Shown: piece after piece, positions 1 through 9,164 of the stretch
How the letters are laid out: each line of letters opens with the position of its first letter
Position numbering within the stretch: the first letter of the stretch is position 1
Assembly: GCF_000758545.1 (NCBI RefSeq)
Contig: NZ_CP009279.1
Location: 4,154,001-4,218,000, forward strand
Direction: 5' to 3'
Length of the DNA stretch: 64,000 nucleotides
From: Paenibacillus sp. FSL H7-0737
Lineage (GTDB): Bacteria; Bacillota; Bacilli; Paenibacillales; Paenibacillaceae
Made by a program: the position numbers and the translations under genes
The notes under the pieces: model-generated
Told to the model about the DNA's origin: nothing
The model's input: only the letters and a program-made list of their open reading frames with translations
Databases searched by the model: none

Positions 1-34
1 CGAATCTTTTTCTTCTCTCCTGGTTTTGTTCCAT
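1..34 (-). CDS. polC: N-terminus of a gene running off the window, probably DNA polymerase III PolC
   Basis: An ATG at 32-34 on the minus strand follows a strong GGGAGG ribosome-binding site six bases upstream. The readable codons give MEQNQERRKRF before the window ends. In Bacillus subtilis polC lies directly downstream of proS, and its product also begins with MEQ followed by a basic stretch ending in F. The name is inferred from synteny plus eleven codons. The gene would need its own promoter within 35-300, because a terminator follows proS. Confidence 0.6.
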   Translation of the reverse strand, partial: MEQNQERRKRF

Positions 35-100
35 GCTTTCCTCCCACCTTTGATAACTCCGTAAAACACAATCAATGATATTCAGTGAAAGTACAATATG

Positions 101-200
101 ATAAGAAGAAACGACGTTGTCGTCTTTTAAAGACGATAACTGTTTCTCGTAAAAATATAAGGATAAAGTATAGTGTGAAACTTATACTTTCTTATATTTC
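101..200 (+). repeat. 100-bp structured repeat, copy 1a (head type B)
   Basis: First unit of a tandem pair. The head carries a GAAAC/GTTTC outer stem, a GACG-TTGT-CGTC hairpin and a CGTCTTT/AAAGACG hairpin. The tail is the family-wide module with inner GTATA/TTATAC arms, ending in CTTATATTTC. It is nearly identical to the copy at 10751-10850. The orientation given is the one in which the GC-richer head comes first, which is antisense to the neighbouring minus-strand genes. Confidence 0.85.
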
Positions 201-298
201 AAGCATAAACGCCTTCGGCGTCCTTATGAGGACGGTAAGTGTTTATGCGAGAAATAAAAGGATAATTTATTACGTAAGCCTATAAATTCTTATATTTT
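201..298 (+). repeat. 100-bp structured repeat, copy 1b (head type A)
   Basis: Starts exactly 100 bp after copy 1a. The head folds as CATAAAC...GTTTATG enclosing GCC-TTC-GGC and GTCCT-TATG-AGGAC hairpins. The tail is degenerate (GAAATAAAAG against CTTATATTT), so this looks like an older copy. It ends a few bases before the U-tract side of the proS terminator. Confidence 0.8.
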
Positions 299-363
299 AA
301 AAAGCTTCTGGATTCAAAAAGCATTGGGTTTTTTCGGCCCGCTGACTCCTCTCTCCAGAAGCT
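299..363 (-). terminator. Intrinsic terminator of the rpsB-proS operon
   Basis: On the minus strand AGCTTCTGG pairs with CCAGAAGCT across a 43-nt loop and is followed by a run of Ts. It lies 40 bases after the proS stop codon. The long loop contains a possible inner GGGCCG/AACCC pairing. The rest of 35-403 holds only the two repeat units. Confidence 0.7.
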
Positions 364-403
364 AGATTAAAATACTACAAGACTGTTGATCGGTACCAAA
401 AGA

Positions 404-1852
404 TTAATATGCCTTTGCAAAAACCACAGTATGCTCAGCTGGTTTACCACAGCAAATGCAGACTTGTTTCTTCTCCGCCGGATCGAAAGGAATGTTACGG
501 CTACCCGCACCTGTCTCTTCCTTAACTTTGGACTCGCATTCTTCGGAACCACACCAGCCAGCTAGTGCAAAGCCGCGTTTTTCTTCCATTGAAGCTTTCA
601 TTTCTTCCAAGGAATCTACAGAATAGAAATGGTCCTCACGGAATTTCAGGGCACGTTCGAACATTTCATTATGAACCTGCTCGAGCATTGCTTGTACCTC
701 TTCAACAAGGTTCTCCTGCTGAATTACCTTCTTCTCACCTGTGACACGGGATACGATAACGCAAACGCCATTCTCCATATCGCGTGGTCCAAGCTCCAAG
801 CGCACAGGTATACCGCGCATTTCATATTCATTGAACTTCCAACCTGGCGTTACATCCGAACGATCATCCACACGTACACGAACACCTGCGTTCTTCAGCT
901 CCTTGAACAGCTCGTCTGTCCGTCCAATCACGGCTTCACGAGTTTTAGGAGGTCCGATCGGAATCATAATCACTTGAGTTGGCGCTACCTTAGGTGGCAG
1001 AACAAGACCACGGTCATCGCCATGTACCATAATCAGCGAACCAATCAAGCGTGTAGTGGATCCCCATGAGGTCGTATGCACATATTCTAAATTATTGTCG
1101 CGGCTCAAATACTGGATCTCAAATGCTGTTGCAAACTTGGTACCCAAGTAATGTGAGGTAGCAGCCTGAACAGCACGTCCATCTTTCATCATCGCTTCAA
1201 TAGAATACGTATCTACTGCACCAGCAAAACGCTCGGAAGGTGTCTTTTGTCCAGTGATCACCGGAATGGCAAGGAATGTCTCGGCAAAATCACGGTAGTT
1301 ATCCAGCATCTTCATGGTTTCTTCACGAGCTTCGGCTTCATTCTCATGCGCAGTATGCCCTTCTTGCCAAAGAAACTCAGTAGTGCGGATAAATGGTAAA
1401 GTACGCTTCTCCCAACGAACCACGTTCGCCCATTGATTGATAAGTACAGGAAGGTCACGATAGGACTGAATCCATTTGGAATACATGTGCCCGAACATGG
1501 TCTCAGAAGTAGGACGGACAGCCAGACGTTCTTCAAGCACGTCTCCACCAGCCTCAGTTACCCATGGCAGTTCGGGATTAAAGCCTTCAATATGATCCTT
1601 TTCCTTTTGAAAGAAACTCTCTGGAATGAACACTGGAAAATAAGCATTACGATGCCCAGTTTCCTTGAGGCGACGGTTCATTTCCTCCTGAATATGCTCC
1701 CATATTTCATAGCCCTCTGGCTTAAATACGATACAGCCACGAACAGGAGAGTAGTCCATCAAGTCTCCTTTTTTTATAACATCAATATACCAGCGTGAGA
1801 AATCCTCGCTTTGCGGCGTGATTTCCGTAACGAATTGCTTATCTTTTGCCAT
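404..1852 (-). CDS. proS: Prolyl-tRNA synthetase, archaeal/eukaryotic-type
   Basis: Charges tRNA-Pro with proline in the cytosol. At 482 residues it lacks the large insertion (editing) domain of the roughly 565-residue bacterial-type enzyme found at this locus in Bacillus subtilis. The class II core shows RPTSET at about 113-118 and RTTEFLWQEGHTAH at 156-169, a form typical of the archaeal/eukaryotic class. The C-terminal extension carries four cysteines (CGSEEC and CICC) and ends in tyrosine, as in that class. It is the last gene before the operon terminator and sits 25 bp after rseP. The family call is very secure; evolutionary origin by replacement is inference. Confidence 0.96.
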   Translation of the reverse strand: MAKDKQFVTEITPQSEDFSRWYIDVIKKGDLMDYSPVRGCIVFKPEGYEIWEHIQEEMNRRLKETGHRNAYFPVFIPESFFQKEKDHIEGFNPELPWVTEAGGDVLEERLAVRPTSETMFGHMYSKWIQSYRDLPVLINQWANVVRWEKRTLPFIRTTEFLWQEGHTAHENEAEAREETMKMLDNYRDFAETFLAIPVITGQKTPSERFAGAVDTYSIEAMMKDGRAVQAATSHYLGTKFATAFEIQYLSRDNNLEYVHTTSWGSTTRLIGSLIMVHGDDRGLVLPPKVAPTQVIMIPIGPPKTREAVIGRTDELFKELKNAGVRVRVDDRSDVTPGWKFNEYEMRGIPVRLELGPRDMENGVCVIVSRVTGEKKVIQQENLVEEVQAMLEQVHNEMFERALKFREDHFYSVDSLEEMKASMEEKRGFALAGWCGSEECESKVKEETGAGSRNIPFDPAEKKQVCICCGKPAEHTVVFAKAY

Positions 1853-1877
1853 GTAATGGAATGCCTCCCGAAGAAAA

Positions 1878-3152
1878 TTAGCCGCTGATCAAACGTAAAA
1901 TATCATTATACGTAACAGCAATCATTAATAAAAATAACAGTGCAAATCCGACAAAGTGAACCATACCTTCACGACTCGGATCTACAGGTTTACCGCGTAA
2001 TGCCTCCACACCTAGGAACGCCAGACGGCTTCCATCGAGTGCCGGAATCGGTAATAGGTTGAAAATCCCCAGATACAAGCTTAGGATAGCAGCCCAATAG
2101 GTAAGATACTGAATGCCTTGTTGGGCAATTTGACCGGTTACTTCAAAGGTACGAACCGGACCTCCAATATCATCCATATTGAATTTATTGATCAATTGCT
2201 TAAAGCCCAGAAAGATAGCTTCCGTCGTATCGACCATAGCTTTACCTGAACCTGTCAACGTCTCTCCAACCCCTGCTTTGCGGGTAGGAAGCTCAGGTGT
2301 AATCCCGATTTTACCGCCTTCTTGTCCCTCCATGCTACGAGGAACGAGAGTCACATTAAGGGTCTCATCACCACGTTGCAGCATCCATTTCATTTCTTTC
2401 CCTTTGGACTCCGAGGTTAAGTCAATCATTTTTTGGTAATCGGCACCAATCTTCTCACCGTTGATGGAGACAATAATGTCACCCTTCTGCAATCCCGCCT
2501 CTTGTGCAGGCATTCCTTCAGAGACATCACCGATCTTAACATAAGTAGGATTCTCCACCGGAATTCCAACCATTTGCAAATGGATGGCAAACAGAACAAA
2601 GGCTAACAGGAAGTTCATCACAGGACCCGCAACAATAGCCAATGCACGCTGACCCACTGTTTTACTACCGAATTGGCGATCTTTAGGCGCAATTTGAGTC
2701 TGTTGCGTTCCTTTAATCATCATCGCTTGAGGATGAACGTCATAAGTAGTAACTTCGCCATCCACATCCAAGCGGATTTGCAGATCATTTTCAAGATCAG
2801 TATGCAAAGCCTCACCACGGATTACATTTTTACGTGTATCCAGTGCGTCCAGATAAATATTTTTCACTTTGTTATCCTGACCGAGTCTTACTGCAATGGT
2901 CTGTCCTGAGCCAATTTCAATAATTTCCGGATCTTCACCAGCCATCCGAGCATAACCGCCAAAAGGCAGTAAACGCAAAGTGAACTGTGTCTCATTCCGT
3001 TTATAAGAAAACAGTTTCGGACCGAAACCGATAGCAAATTCCCTCACGAGAATACCGGCGCGTTTGGCAAAATAATAGTGACCCCATTCATGTACAGTCA
3101 CCAGGACAAAAAACATGAGCACCGTTAATAAAACGACTTGAACCATTTCCAA
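1878..3152 (-). CDS. rseP: Site-2 intramembrane zinc metalloprotease RseP/RasP
   Basis: Cleaves anti-sigma factors and other small membrane proteins within the membrane. The active-site HEWGH lies in the first membrane segment and the second zinc-ligand region, PALDGSRL, is near residue 375. A PDZ domain occupies roughly residues 200-280, and further membrane segments follow. I place the start at a TTG (3152) nine bases after AAGGGGG. An in-frame ATG at 3161 directly touches that site and has no spacing, giving 427 instead of 424 residues. The gene lies between dxr and proS as in Bacillus. The 147 bases before it hold no visible gene or strong signal. Confidence 0.95.
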   Translation of the reverse strand: MEMVQVVLLTVLMFFVLVTVHEWGHYYFAKRAGILVREFAIGFGPKLFSYKRNETQFTLRLLPFGGYARMAGEDPEIIEIGSGQTIAVRLGQDNKVKNIYLDALDTRKNVIRGEALHTDLENDLQIRLDVDGEVTTYDVHPQAMMIKGTQQTQIAPKDRQFGSKTVGQRALAIVAGPVMNFLLAFVLFAIHLQMVGIPVENPTYVKIGDVSEGMPAQEAGLQKGDIIVSINGEKIGADYQKMIDLTSESKGKEMKWMLQRGDETLNVTLVPRSMEGQEGGKIGITPELPTRKAGVGETLTGSGKAMVDTTEAIFLGFKQLINKFNMDDIGGPVRTFEVTGQIAQQGIQYLTYWAAILSLYLGIFNLLPIPALDGSRLAFLGVEALRGKPVDPSREGMVHFVGFALLFLLMIAVTYNDILRLISG

Positions 3153-3299
3153 ACGTATCATCCCCCTTTAGGTGTAAGACCGAAGTATGTCCTCTTAATT
3201 TATCATTATTCTCCGATCAGGCACAAGAGAATCAACTGTCCCAACCTATTTTTAGGGCAAAGTAAGTATTTCCAGCTTATCTAGAGATTTCACTACGTT

Positions 3300-4439
3300 C
3301 TACAGCGTTGCTGCCAGCTCACGAACACGCTTATCACAGGATTCAATTTGTTCCAAATTCGGATTGTCCTCGTTAATATGACGATGCAGCACTTCCCCGA
3401 TGATCTCCTCAATGCGCAGGAATGGGATCTCATGACTCAAGAAACGAGCAACAGCAATTTCATTCGCAGCATTAAAAGCAGTAGTAGCTGTCCCTCCAGC
3501 TTTTCCACAATCCATGGCTAGCTTAAGCGCAGGGAATCGTTCATAGTCCATTTCTCGGAAAGTCAAACGTCCAACTTCAGCTAACGACAAACGCTGTGCC
3601 GGCGATTCCCAGCGTTCGGGATACGTGAGCGCATATTGAATCGGGACACGCATATCGGGATTACCAAGCTGAGCAATAATACTGCTATCGCGGAACTCCA
3701 CATATGAGTGAATGATACTCTCTGGATGCAAAAGTACATTTACTTGTTCATAAGGTAGACCAAATAACCAATGCGCTTCAATCACCTCAAGCCCTTTATT
3801 CACCATTGTAGCAGAATCAATCGTGATTTTCGCGCCCATGCTCCAATTCGGATGACGAAGTGCATCTTCTACTGTTACATTCTTGAGTTGATCACGAGTG
3901 AAATCCCGGAAGGATCCACCAGAAGCCGTTAAAGTGATGCAAGCAATATCCGCGAGATTCTCACCATTTAAGCACTGAAAAATAGCAGAATGCTCGCTAT
4001 CAATAGGTAACAACTTAACACCCTTACGATTAGCTAGATCAGTGACGAGGTGTCCTGCCGTTACCAAAGTCTCTTTATTAGCTAGTCCAATATGTTTGCC
4101 TGCTTCGATCGCAGCTAACGTGGATTGGAGGCCTACACTACCCATAACAGCCGTTACGACCATTTCGGCATCTCCACCAGCTGCCACCTCAACAAGACCT
4201 TCATTCCCGCTGTATAGCTGTATGCCAGAAGGCAGACTGGATCTAATCTCATCTGCCAACTCCTTTGTTGCAACAGAAACACGACGAGGATTAAACCGAC
4301 GGACTTGTTCCAGCAATAACGCTGTATTCGTTCCAGCTGCCAAGCCATCTACTTGAAAAGAGTCTGGGTGCATAGCGATGACATCTAGAGTCTGAGTGCC
4401 GATCGAACCTGTGGAACCAAGAACACTTATTTTTTTCAT
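3300..4439 (-). CDS. dxr: 1-deoxy-D-xylulose 5-phosphate reductoisomerase
   Basis: Converts DXP to 2-C-methyl-D-erythritol 4-phosphate with NADPH, the first committed step of the MEP isoprenoid pathway. An N-terminal Rossmann motif GSTGSIGTQ is visible, as is the substrate/metal-site region with LPIDSEHSAIFQCL around residues 145-157. The length of 379 residues is normal for the family. A GGAG ribosome-binding site precedes the ATG. It is in operon with uppS and cdsA, which use or depend on isoprenoid lipid products. Confidence 0.97.
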   Translation of the reverse strand: MKKISVLGSTGSIGTQTLDVIAMHPDSFQVDGLAAGTNTALLLEQVRRFNPRRVSVATKELADEIRSSLPSGIQLYSGNEGLVEVAAGGDAEMVVTAVMGSVGLQSTLAAIEAGKHIGLANKETLVTAGHLVTDLANRKGVKLLPIDSEHSAIFQCLNGENLADIACITLTASGGSFRDFTRDQLKNVTVEDALRHPNWSMGAKITIDSATMVNKGLEVIEAHWLFGLPYEQVNVLLHPESIIHSYVEFRDSSIIAQLGNPDMRVPIQYALTYPERWESPAQRLSLAEVGRLTFREMDYERFPALKLAMDCGKAGGTATTAFNAANEIAVARFLSHEIPFLRIEEIIGEVLHRHINEDNPNLEQIESCDKRVRELAATL

Positions 4440-4459
4440 AGTTATACCCTCTCCTTCCG

Positions 4460-5263
4460 TTAATAGTAAGGCATGAGCGTTAGGATATGTACGAATGGAA
4501 ATACGATAATCCAGCTGTCACATCGATCAAGAATACCACCGTGACCTGGCAGAAGTGTGCCTGAATCTTTGATACCATACGCACGTTTATAGGCAGATTG
4601 CACAAGATCACCAAGCTGACCCAAGACCGCACAAGAAAGCCCTATAAGTAGCGCTCGTCCTATCGCTAGATGTTCAGGAGCAAATATTGCAAACACGATC
4701 GCGATTAGCATCGAGATCAGTACCCCACCTACTGCACCTTCCACCGTTTTGTTGGGACTGATGGCAGGCCAAAGTTTGTTCTTACCCATGCTTCTTCCAA
4801 CAAAGTAAGCCCCGGCATCACTACCCCAAATGCAGAAAAGGAGTAAAAAAGTCCAGAACAAACCATGTCCGTCATCCGATGCACGAGCCATGGCCATATA
4901 AGAAAAACCCATTCCAATGTATACTATACCAGTAAACAGCAAGGCTGTTACTCGAATATCTAATTTATTTTTAGTAAAAACTGTAACTAAAAGGAACAAC
5001 AGCAGCAGAATCCAAATTCCTTGTTCCCACGATAAGGGTGCAGAGATCCCAAGCAAATTCCAAGGGATCATAAAACTTAGAATGGCTGCATAACCAAGAA
5101 CGGTAGAACCGGAAAGCGCAGGTATCCCTATCATTTTCACAAATTCATAAAACCCGATAAAAGCCATGGCAGTAAGTAACAACTGGTATGGCCAGTTTCC
5201 CAACACGCATAAGCCTAAAAATAGTGCTCCGGCAACAATTCCGGTAATCAATCGCTGCTTCAA
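4460..5263 (-). CDS. cdsA: Phosphatidate cytidylyltransferase
   Basis: Makes CDP-diacylglycerol from phosphatidic acid and CTP in the membrane, the branch point for phosphatidylglycerol and related lipids. The 267-residue protein has about seven or eight hydrophobic segments. The C-terminal CdsA signature, including DSGTLLPGHGGILDR, lies near residues 231-246. The start is a TTG ten bases after AGGAG. It is 20 bp upstream of dxr and 21 bp downstream of uppS. Confidence 0.96.
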   Translation of the reverse strand: MKQRLITGIVAGALFLGLCVLGNWPYQLLLTAMAFIGFYEFVKMIGIPALSGSTVLGYAAILSFMIPWNLLGISAPLSWEQGIWILLLLFLLVTVFTKNKLDIRVTALLFTGIVYIGMGFSYMAMARASDDGHGLFWTFLLLFCIWGSDAGAYFVGRSMGKNKLWPAISPNKTVEGAVGGVLISMLIAIVFAIFAPEHLAIGRALLIGLSCAVLGQLGDLVQSAYKRAYGIKDSGTLLPGHGGILDRCDSWIIVFPFVHILTLMPYY

Positions 5264-5284
5264 AGGTTTCCATCTCCTATCAAG

Positions 5285-6052
5285 CTACTTCAGTCCACCA
5301 TAACGGCGTGTACGGCGTTGATATTCAGCAACTGCCTGATGCAAATGCTCCTTATCAAATTCAGGCCAATACACATCAGTAAACCACAGCTCACTATAAG
5401 CAAGCTGCCATAGCATGAAATTGCTAAGTCGCATTTCTCCGCTTGTACGTATAAGCAAATCCGGATCTGGTAACCCACCAGATAACATTCGGCTATCGAT
5501 TAGATCAGTCGTAATATCTTCCGGTGACAAAGCCCCTGATTGGATGTCCTTACCAATGCTGCGCATGCAGTCCTCAATTTCTTTACGTCCCCCATAATTA
5601 AGAGCAAAATTCAATATAAGTCCAGTATTGCCCTGTGTTCGGGAAACCGCTTCTTCCATAGCCTTACGTGTATATGAAGGTAATGCATCAGTATCCCCCA
5701 TCATACGTACTTGGACATTCTTCTCAATCAGTTCATCAAGCTCAATGGCTAGAAACTCCACTGGCAAGCGCATCAGATAATCGACTTCTTCCTTTGGTCG
5801 TTTCCAATTTTCTGTCGAGAACGCATACATCGTCAAAAACTCAACACCCAGTTCGTCTGCAGCGATTGTAGCACGTTTAACAGCCTTCATGCCATTCTGA
5901 TGACCCACAACGCGCGGCAACCCGCGACGCTTAGCCCAACGCCCATTGCCGTCCATAATAACAGCCACGTGCCGGGGAATGTTATCCGGTGAAATCTCGA
6001 CTGGCTGTTGCCTGTCTTTACGGCTCAGCCACGCTTGAACCCGTTTGATCAT
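5285..6052 (-). CDS. uppS: Undecaprenyl diphosphate synthase (isoprenyl transferase)
   Basis: Condenses isopentenyl diphosphate units to make the C55 carrier lipid for cell-wall synthesis. The catalytic motif MDGNGRWAKRRG is at residues 33-44 and the C-terminal RTSGE substrate-binding motif is present. I chose the ATG at 6052, seven to eight bases after TTGGAGG, giving 255 residues. An upstream in-frame TTG at 6088 would add twelve residues but lacks a ribosome-binding site and overlaps a hairpin. The rpsB-to-proS gene order matches Bacillus. Confidence 0.96.
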   Translation of the reverse strand: MIKRVQAWLSRKDRQQPVEISPDNIPRHVAVIMDGNGRWAKRRGLPRVVGHQNGMKAVKRATIAADELGVEFLTMYAFSTENWKRPKEEVDYLMRLPVEFLAIELDELIEKNVQVRMMGDTDALPSYTRKAMEEAVSRTQGNTGLILNFALNYGGRKEIEDCMRSIGKDIQSGALSPEDITTDLIDSRMLSGGLPDPDLLIRTSGEMRLSNFMLWQLAYSELWFTDVYWPEFDKEHLHQAVAEYQRRTRRYGGLK

Positions 6053-6087
6053 TTCCGTTTCCTCCAAGCTCTTATCAGAAAGAGACA

Positions 6088-6112
6088 AACCCCACCATTA
6101 ACGGAGGGGCCT
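6088..6112 (-). other. Possible attenuator hairpin between frr and uppS
   Basis: On the minus strand CCCCTCC and GGTGGGG form a short stem with a small loop, followed by TTTGTCTCTTT. This could slow or partly terminate transcription before uppS. The U-run is imperfect, so complete termination is unlikely. Confidence 0.35.
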
Positions 6113-6130
6113 TAAGTCTCTAGAATATCT

Positions 6131-6684
6131 TTATACTTCCATAATCTCTTTTTCTTTGGATACAAGCACTTTGTCGACCTCGGCTATGAACTTATCCGTT
6201 GTCTTTTGAATGTCTTCCTGATGGCCACGGGACTCATCTTCCGAGATACCGTTTTTCTCCATCTTCTTAATATCATCGTTAGCATCACGGCGAATGTTGC
6301 GGATCGCTACTTTCGCTTCTTCACCAAATTTCTTCGTCAATTTCACCAAATCCGTCCGACGTTCTTCAGTCAGCGGAGGGATAGAAAGACGAATGATTGT
6401 GCCGTCATTAGCAGGCGTCAAACCGATATCCGATTTCATAATCGCCCGTTCAATGTCAGACATCGATGTTTTGTCCCACGGCTGGATTAACAGTGTCCGG
6501 GAATCCGGAGTACTGATGTTCGCCAGCTGATTGATTGGAGTTGGGGAACCATAATATTCAACTTGAATGCGATCTAGCAGTGATGTTGTTGCACGTCCTG
6601 CACGCAATGTTGCCAAGTCACGTTTCAGCGATGAAATCGCTTTTTCCATACGCTCTTCGGCATTTTTTTTGACCGATTGTGGCA

Positions 6685-6685
<1 letters not shown>
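6131..6685 (-). CDS. frr: Ribosome recycling factor
   Basis: Splits the post-termination ribosome together with EF-G. The 184-residue length, the helical N-terminus with [18 protein letters not shown], and [11 protein letters not shown] in the middle are typical of the family. Its ATG overlaps the pyrH stop as TAATG, indicating translational coupling. Confidence 0.97.
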
Positions 6686-7518
<833 letters not shown>

Positions 7519-8169
7519 TTAATTATTTACTTGTGCCATAACTTCTTCAACAAAGTTATCGACTTTCTTTTCCAAACCTTCGCCTAGTTCAAAACGAGCA
7601 AAACGACGGATCGAGATGTTTTCTCCGATTGTGCTGATTTTTTCGTTCAGCAATTGGGAGATCGTTTTGTCTGGGTCTTTAACGAAGGTTTGCTCAAGCA
7701 AGCAATATTCTTCGTAATATTTACCAATACGTCCTTCAACCATTTTTTCAATGATTTTCTCAGGCTTACCTTCATTCAAAGCTTGAGCTTTCAGGATTTC
7801 TTTTTCTTTTTCTACATCTTCTTGCGGAACTTCTTCACGACGAACATAACGTGGGTTTGCTGCAGCGATTTGCATAGCGATATCGCGAGCAAAATCCTTG
7901 AAGGAATCTGTTTTACCTACAAAGTCAGTTTCGCAGTTGATTTCTACAAGTACACCAATACGGCCGCCAGCGTGGATGTAAGATTCTACAACGCCTTCAG
8001 TAGCAATACGTCCTGCTTTGTTTGCTGCTGCGGACAAACCTTTTTCACGAAGCAATTCAGCCGCTTTAGTGATATCGTTATTAGCTTCTTCAAGCGCTTT
8101 TTTACAATCAAGCATACCAGCGCCTGTTCTTTCACGAAGTTCTTTTACTGCTTTTGCATCAACTGCCAT
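7519..8169 (-). CDS. tsf: Elongation factor Ts, short form
   Basis: Nucleotide exchange factor for EF-Tu. It has the N-terminal UBA-like helices ([18 protein letters not shown]) and the core motif [12 protein letters not shown]. At 216 residues it is clearly shorter than the 283-293 residues of E. coli and Bacillus subtilis, so part of the second core subdomain or coiled coil is missing. The frame is intact, so this is a compact form. A GGAGG site precedes the ATG. Confidence 0.96.
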   Translation of the reverse strand: MAVDAKAVKELRERTGAGMLDCKKALEEANNDITKAAELLREKGLSAAANKAGRIATEGVVESYIHAGGRIGVLVEINCETDFVGKTDSFKDFARDIAMQIAAANPRYVRREEVPQEDVEKEKEILKAQALNEGKPEKIIEKMVEGRIGKYYEEYCLLEQTFVKDPDKTISQLLNEKISTIGENISIRRFARFELGEGLEKKVDNFVEEVMAQVNN

Positions 8170-8224
8170 TGTTTATTCCCTCCAGGTAATTGTCGTTTTC
8201 TTACATTATTCAAGGCTTTTATCC

Positions 8225-8271
8225 TAAAAAAAGGGCAGTGAGAGGTTATCCACCTGCCAACCACCCTTTTC
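8225..8271 (-). terminator. Terminator-like hairpin between rpsB and tsf
   Basis: On the minus strand AAAAGGG and CCCTTTT flank an inner AGGT-GGATA-ACCT hairpin, followed by more Ts. It lies inside the rpsB-tsf intergenic gap. It could act as a partial terminator that lowers tsf relative to rpsB, or as an RNA-processing site. Confidence 0.45.
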
Positions 8272-8301
8272 ATTTAAGTTCTTGTATGTGTTAGTCGCTA
8301 C

Positions 8302-9003
8302 TTAAGCAGTAGTTGTGTCTTCGCCTTGGTGAGCTTCAACAACAGCGTCTGCCATTTTACCAGTCAACAATTTCACGGCGCGGATAGCGTCGTCGTTACC
8401 TGGAATTACGTAGTCGATTTCGTCTGGATCACAGTTAGTATCAACAATAGCTACGATTGGAATACCCAATTTGCGAGCTTCTGCAACTGCAATACGCTCT
8501 TTACGCGGGTCAATGATGAACAACGCGCTTGGTAGACCTTTCATGTTCTTGATACCGCCCAAGAATTTCTCAAGACGATCTTTCTCTTTGCGAAGAAGGA
8601 TAACTTCTTTCTTAGGTAGAACTTCGAAAGTGCCGTCCTCTTCCCAAGATTCCAATTTCTTCAAACGATCAATACGTTTTTGGATAGTTTGGAAGTTAGT
8701 AAGAGTTCCGCCCAACCAACGTTGGTTAATGAAGAACATACCGGAACGTTCTGCTTCTTCTTTTACGGAATCTTGTGCTTGTTTCTTTGTTCCTACGAAC
8801 AGGATTGTGCCGTTGTCACCAGCGACGCTTTTTACAAAGTTGTAAGCTTCTTCTACCTTCTTGACTGTTTTTTGCAAGTCAATAATGTAAATTCCGTTTC
8901 TTTCAGTGAAGATATAACGATCCATCTTTGGGTTCCAACGACGAGTCTGGTGACCGAAGTGTACCCCAGCTTCTAGAAGCTGTTTCATGGAGATTACTGC
9001 CAT
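8302..9003 (-). CDS. rpsB: 30S ribosomal protein S2
   Basis: Small-subunit protein, with the typical N-terminus [16 protein letters not shown] and the signatures [13 protein letters not shown] and [13 protein letters not shown] chose the ATG at 9003, nine bases after AGGAGG, giving 233 residues. The GTG two codons earlier is only three bases from the site. It is the first gene of the rpsB-proS operon and has its own promoter at 9133-9161. Confidence 0.98.
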   Translation of the reverse strand: MAVISMKQLLEAGVHFGHQTRRWNPKMDRYIFTERNGIYIIDLQKTVKKVEEAYNFVKSVAGDNGTILFVGTKKQAQDSVKEEAERSGMFFINQRWLGGTLTNFQTIQKRIDRLKKLESWEEDGTFEVLPKKEVILLRKEKDRLEKFLGGIKNMKGLPSALFIIDPRKERIAVAEARKLGIPIVAIVDTNCDPDEIDYVIPGNDDAIRAVKLLTGKMADAVVEAHQGEDTTTA

Positions 9004-9009
9004 CTTCAC

Positions 9010-9127
9010 ACACCTCCTAAGTTTGGTTTATTGTGTGTCTCCTCCGCCGTGCGTCATCTTTCAGCAAGACTTTCTTCAGAAGAAAGCACCCCTTGTCGAA
9101 ATCAACCGGCGTGTGTTTTAACACCGT
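9010..9127 (-). other. 5' leader of rpsB
   Basis: About 118 nt separate the predicted transcription start from the rpsB start. The leader contains a perfect CTTTCTTC/GAAGAAAG hairpin at 9070-9086, a small GTGTT/AACAC hairpin and a C/G-rich stretch near the ribosome-binding site. Autoregulatory S2 leaders are known in bacteria. I cannot assign this one to a described family by eye. Confidence 0.45.
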
Positions 9128-9132
9128 CAATT

Positions 9133-9161
9133 ACTATACCATATTTTATTAGTGTATGCAA
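9133..9161 (-). promoter_or_regulatory. Sigma-A-type promoter of rpsB
   Basis: The -35 TTGCAT (9156-9161) and -10 TATAGT (9133-9138) are separated by exactly 17 bp and point toward rpsB. Nothing else lies downstream on this strand. Confidence 0.75.
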
Positions 9162-9164
9162 CGA

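Noticed and set aside
85..285. 66-codon plus-strand reading frame
   Set aside because: It lies entirely over repeat units 1a and 1b, has no ribosome-binding site, and its residues simply translate the repeat.
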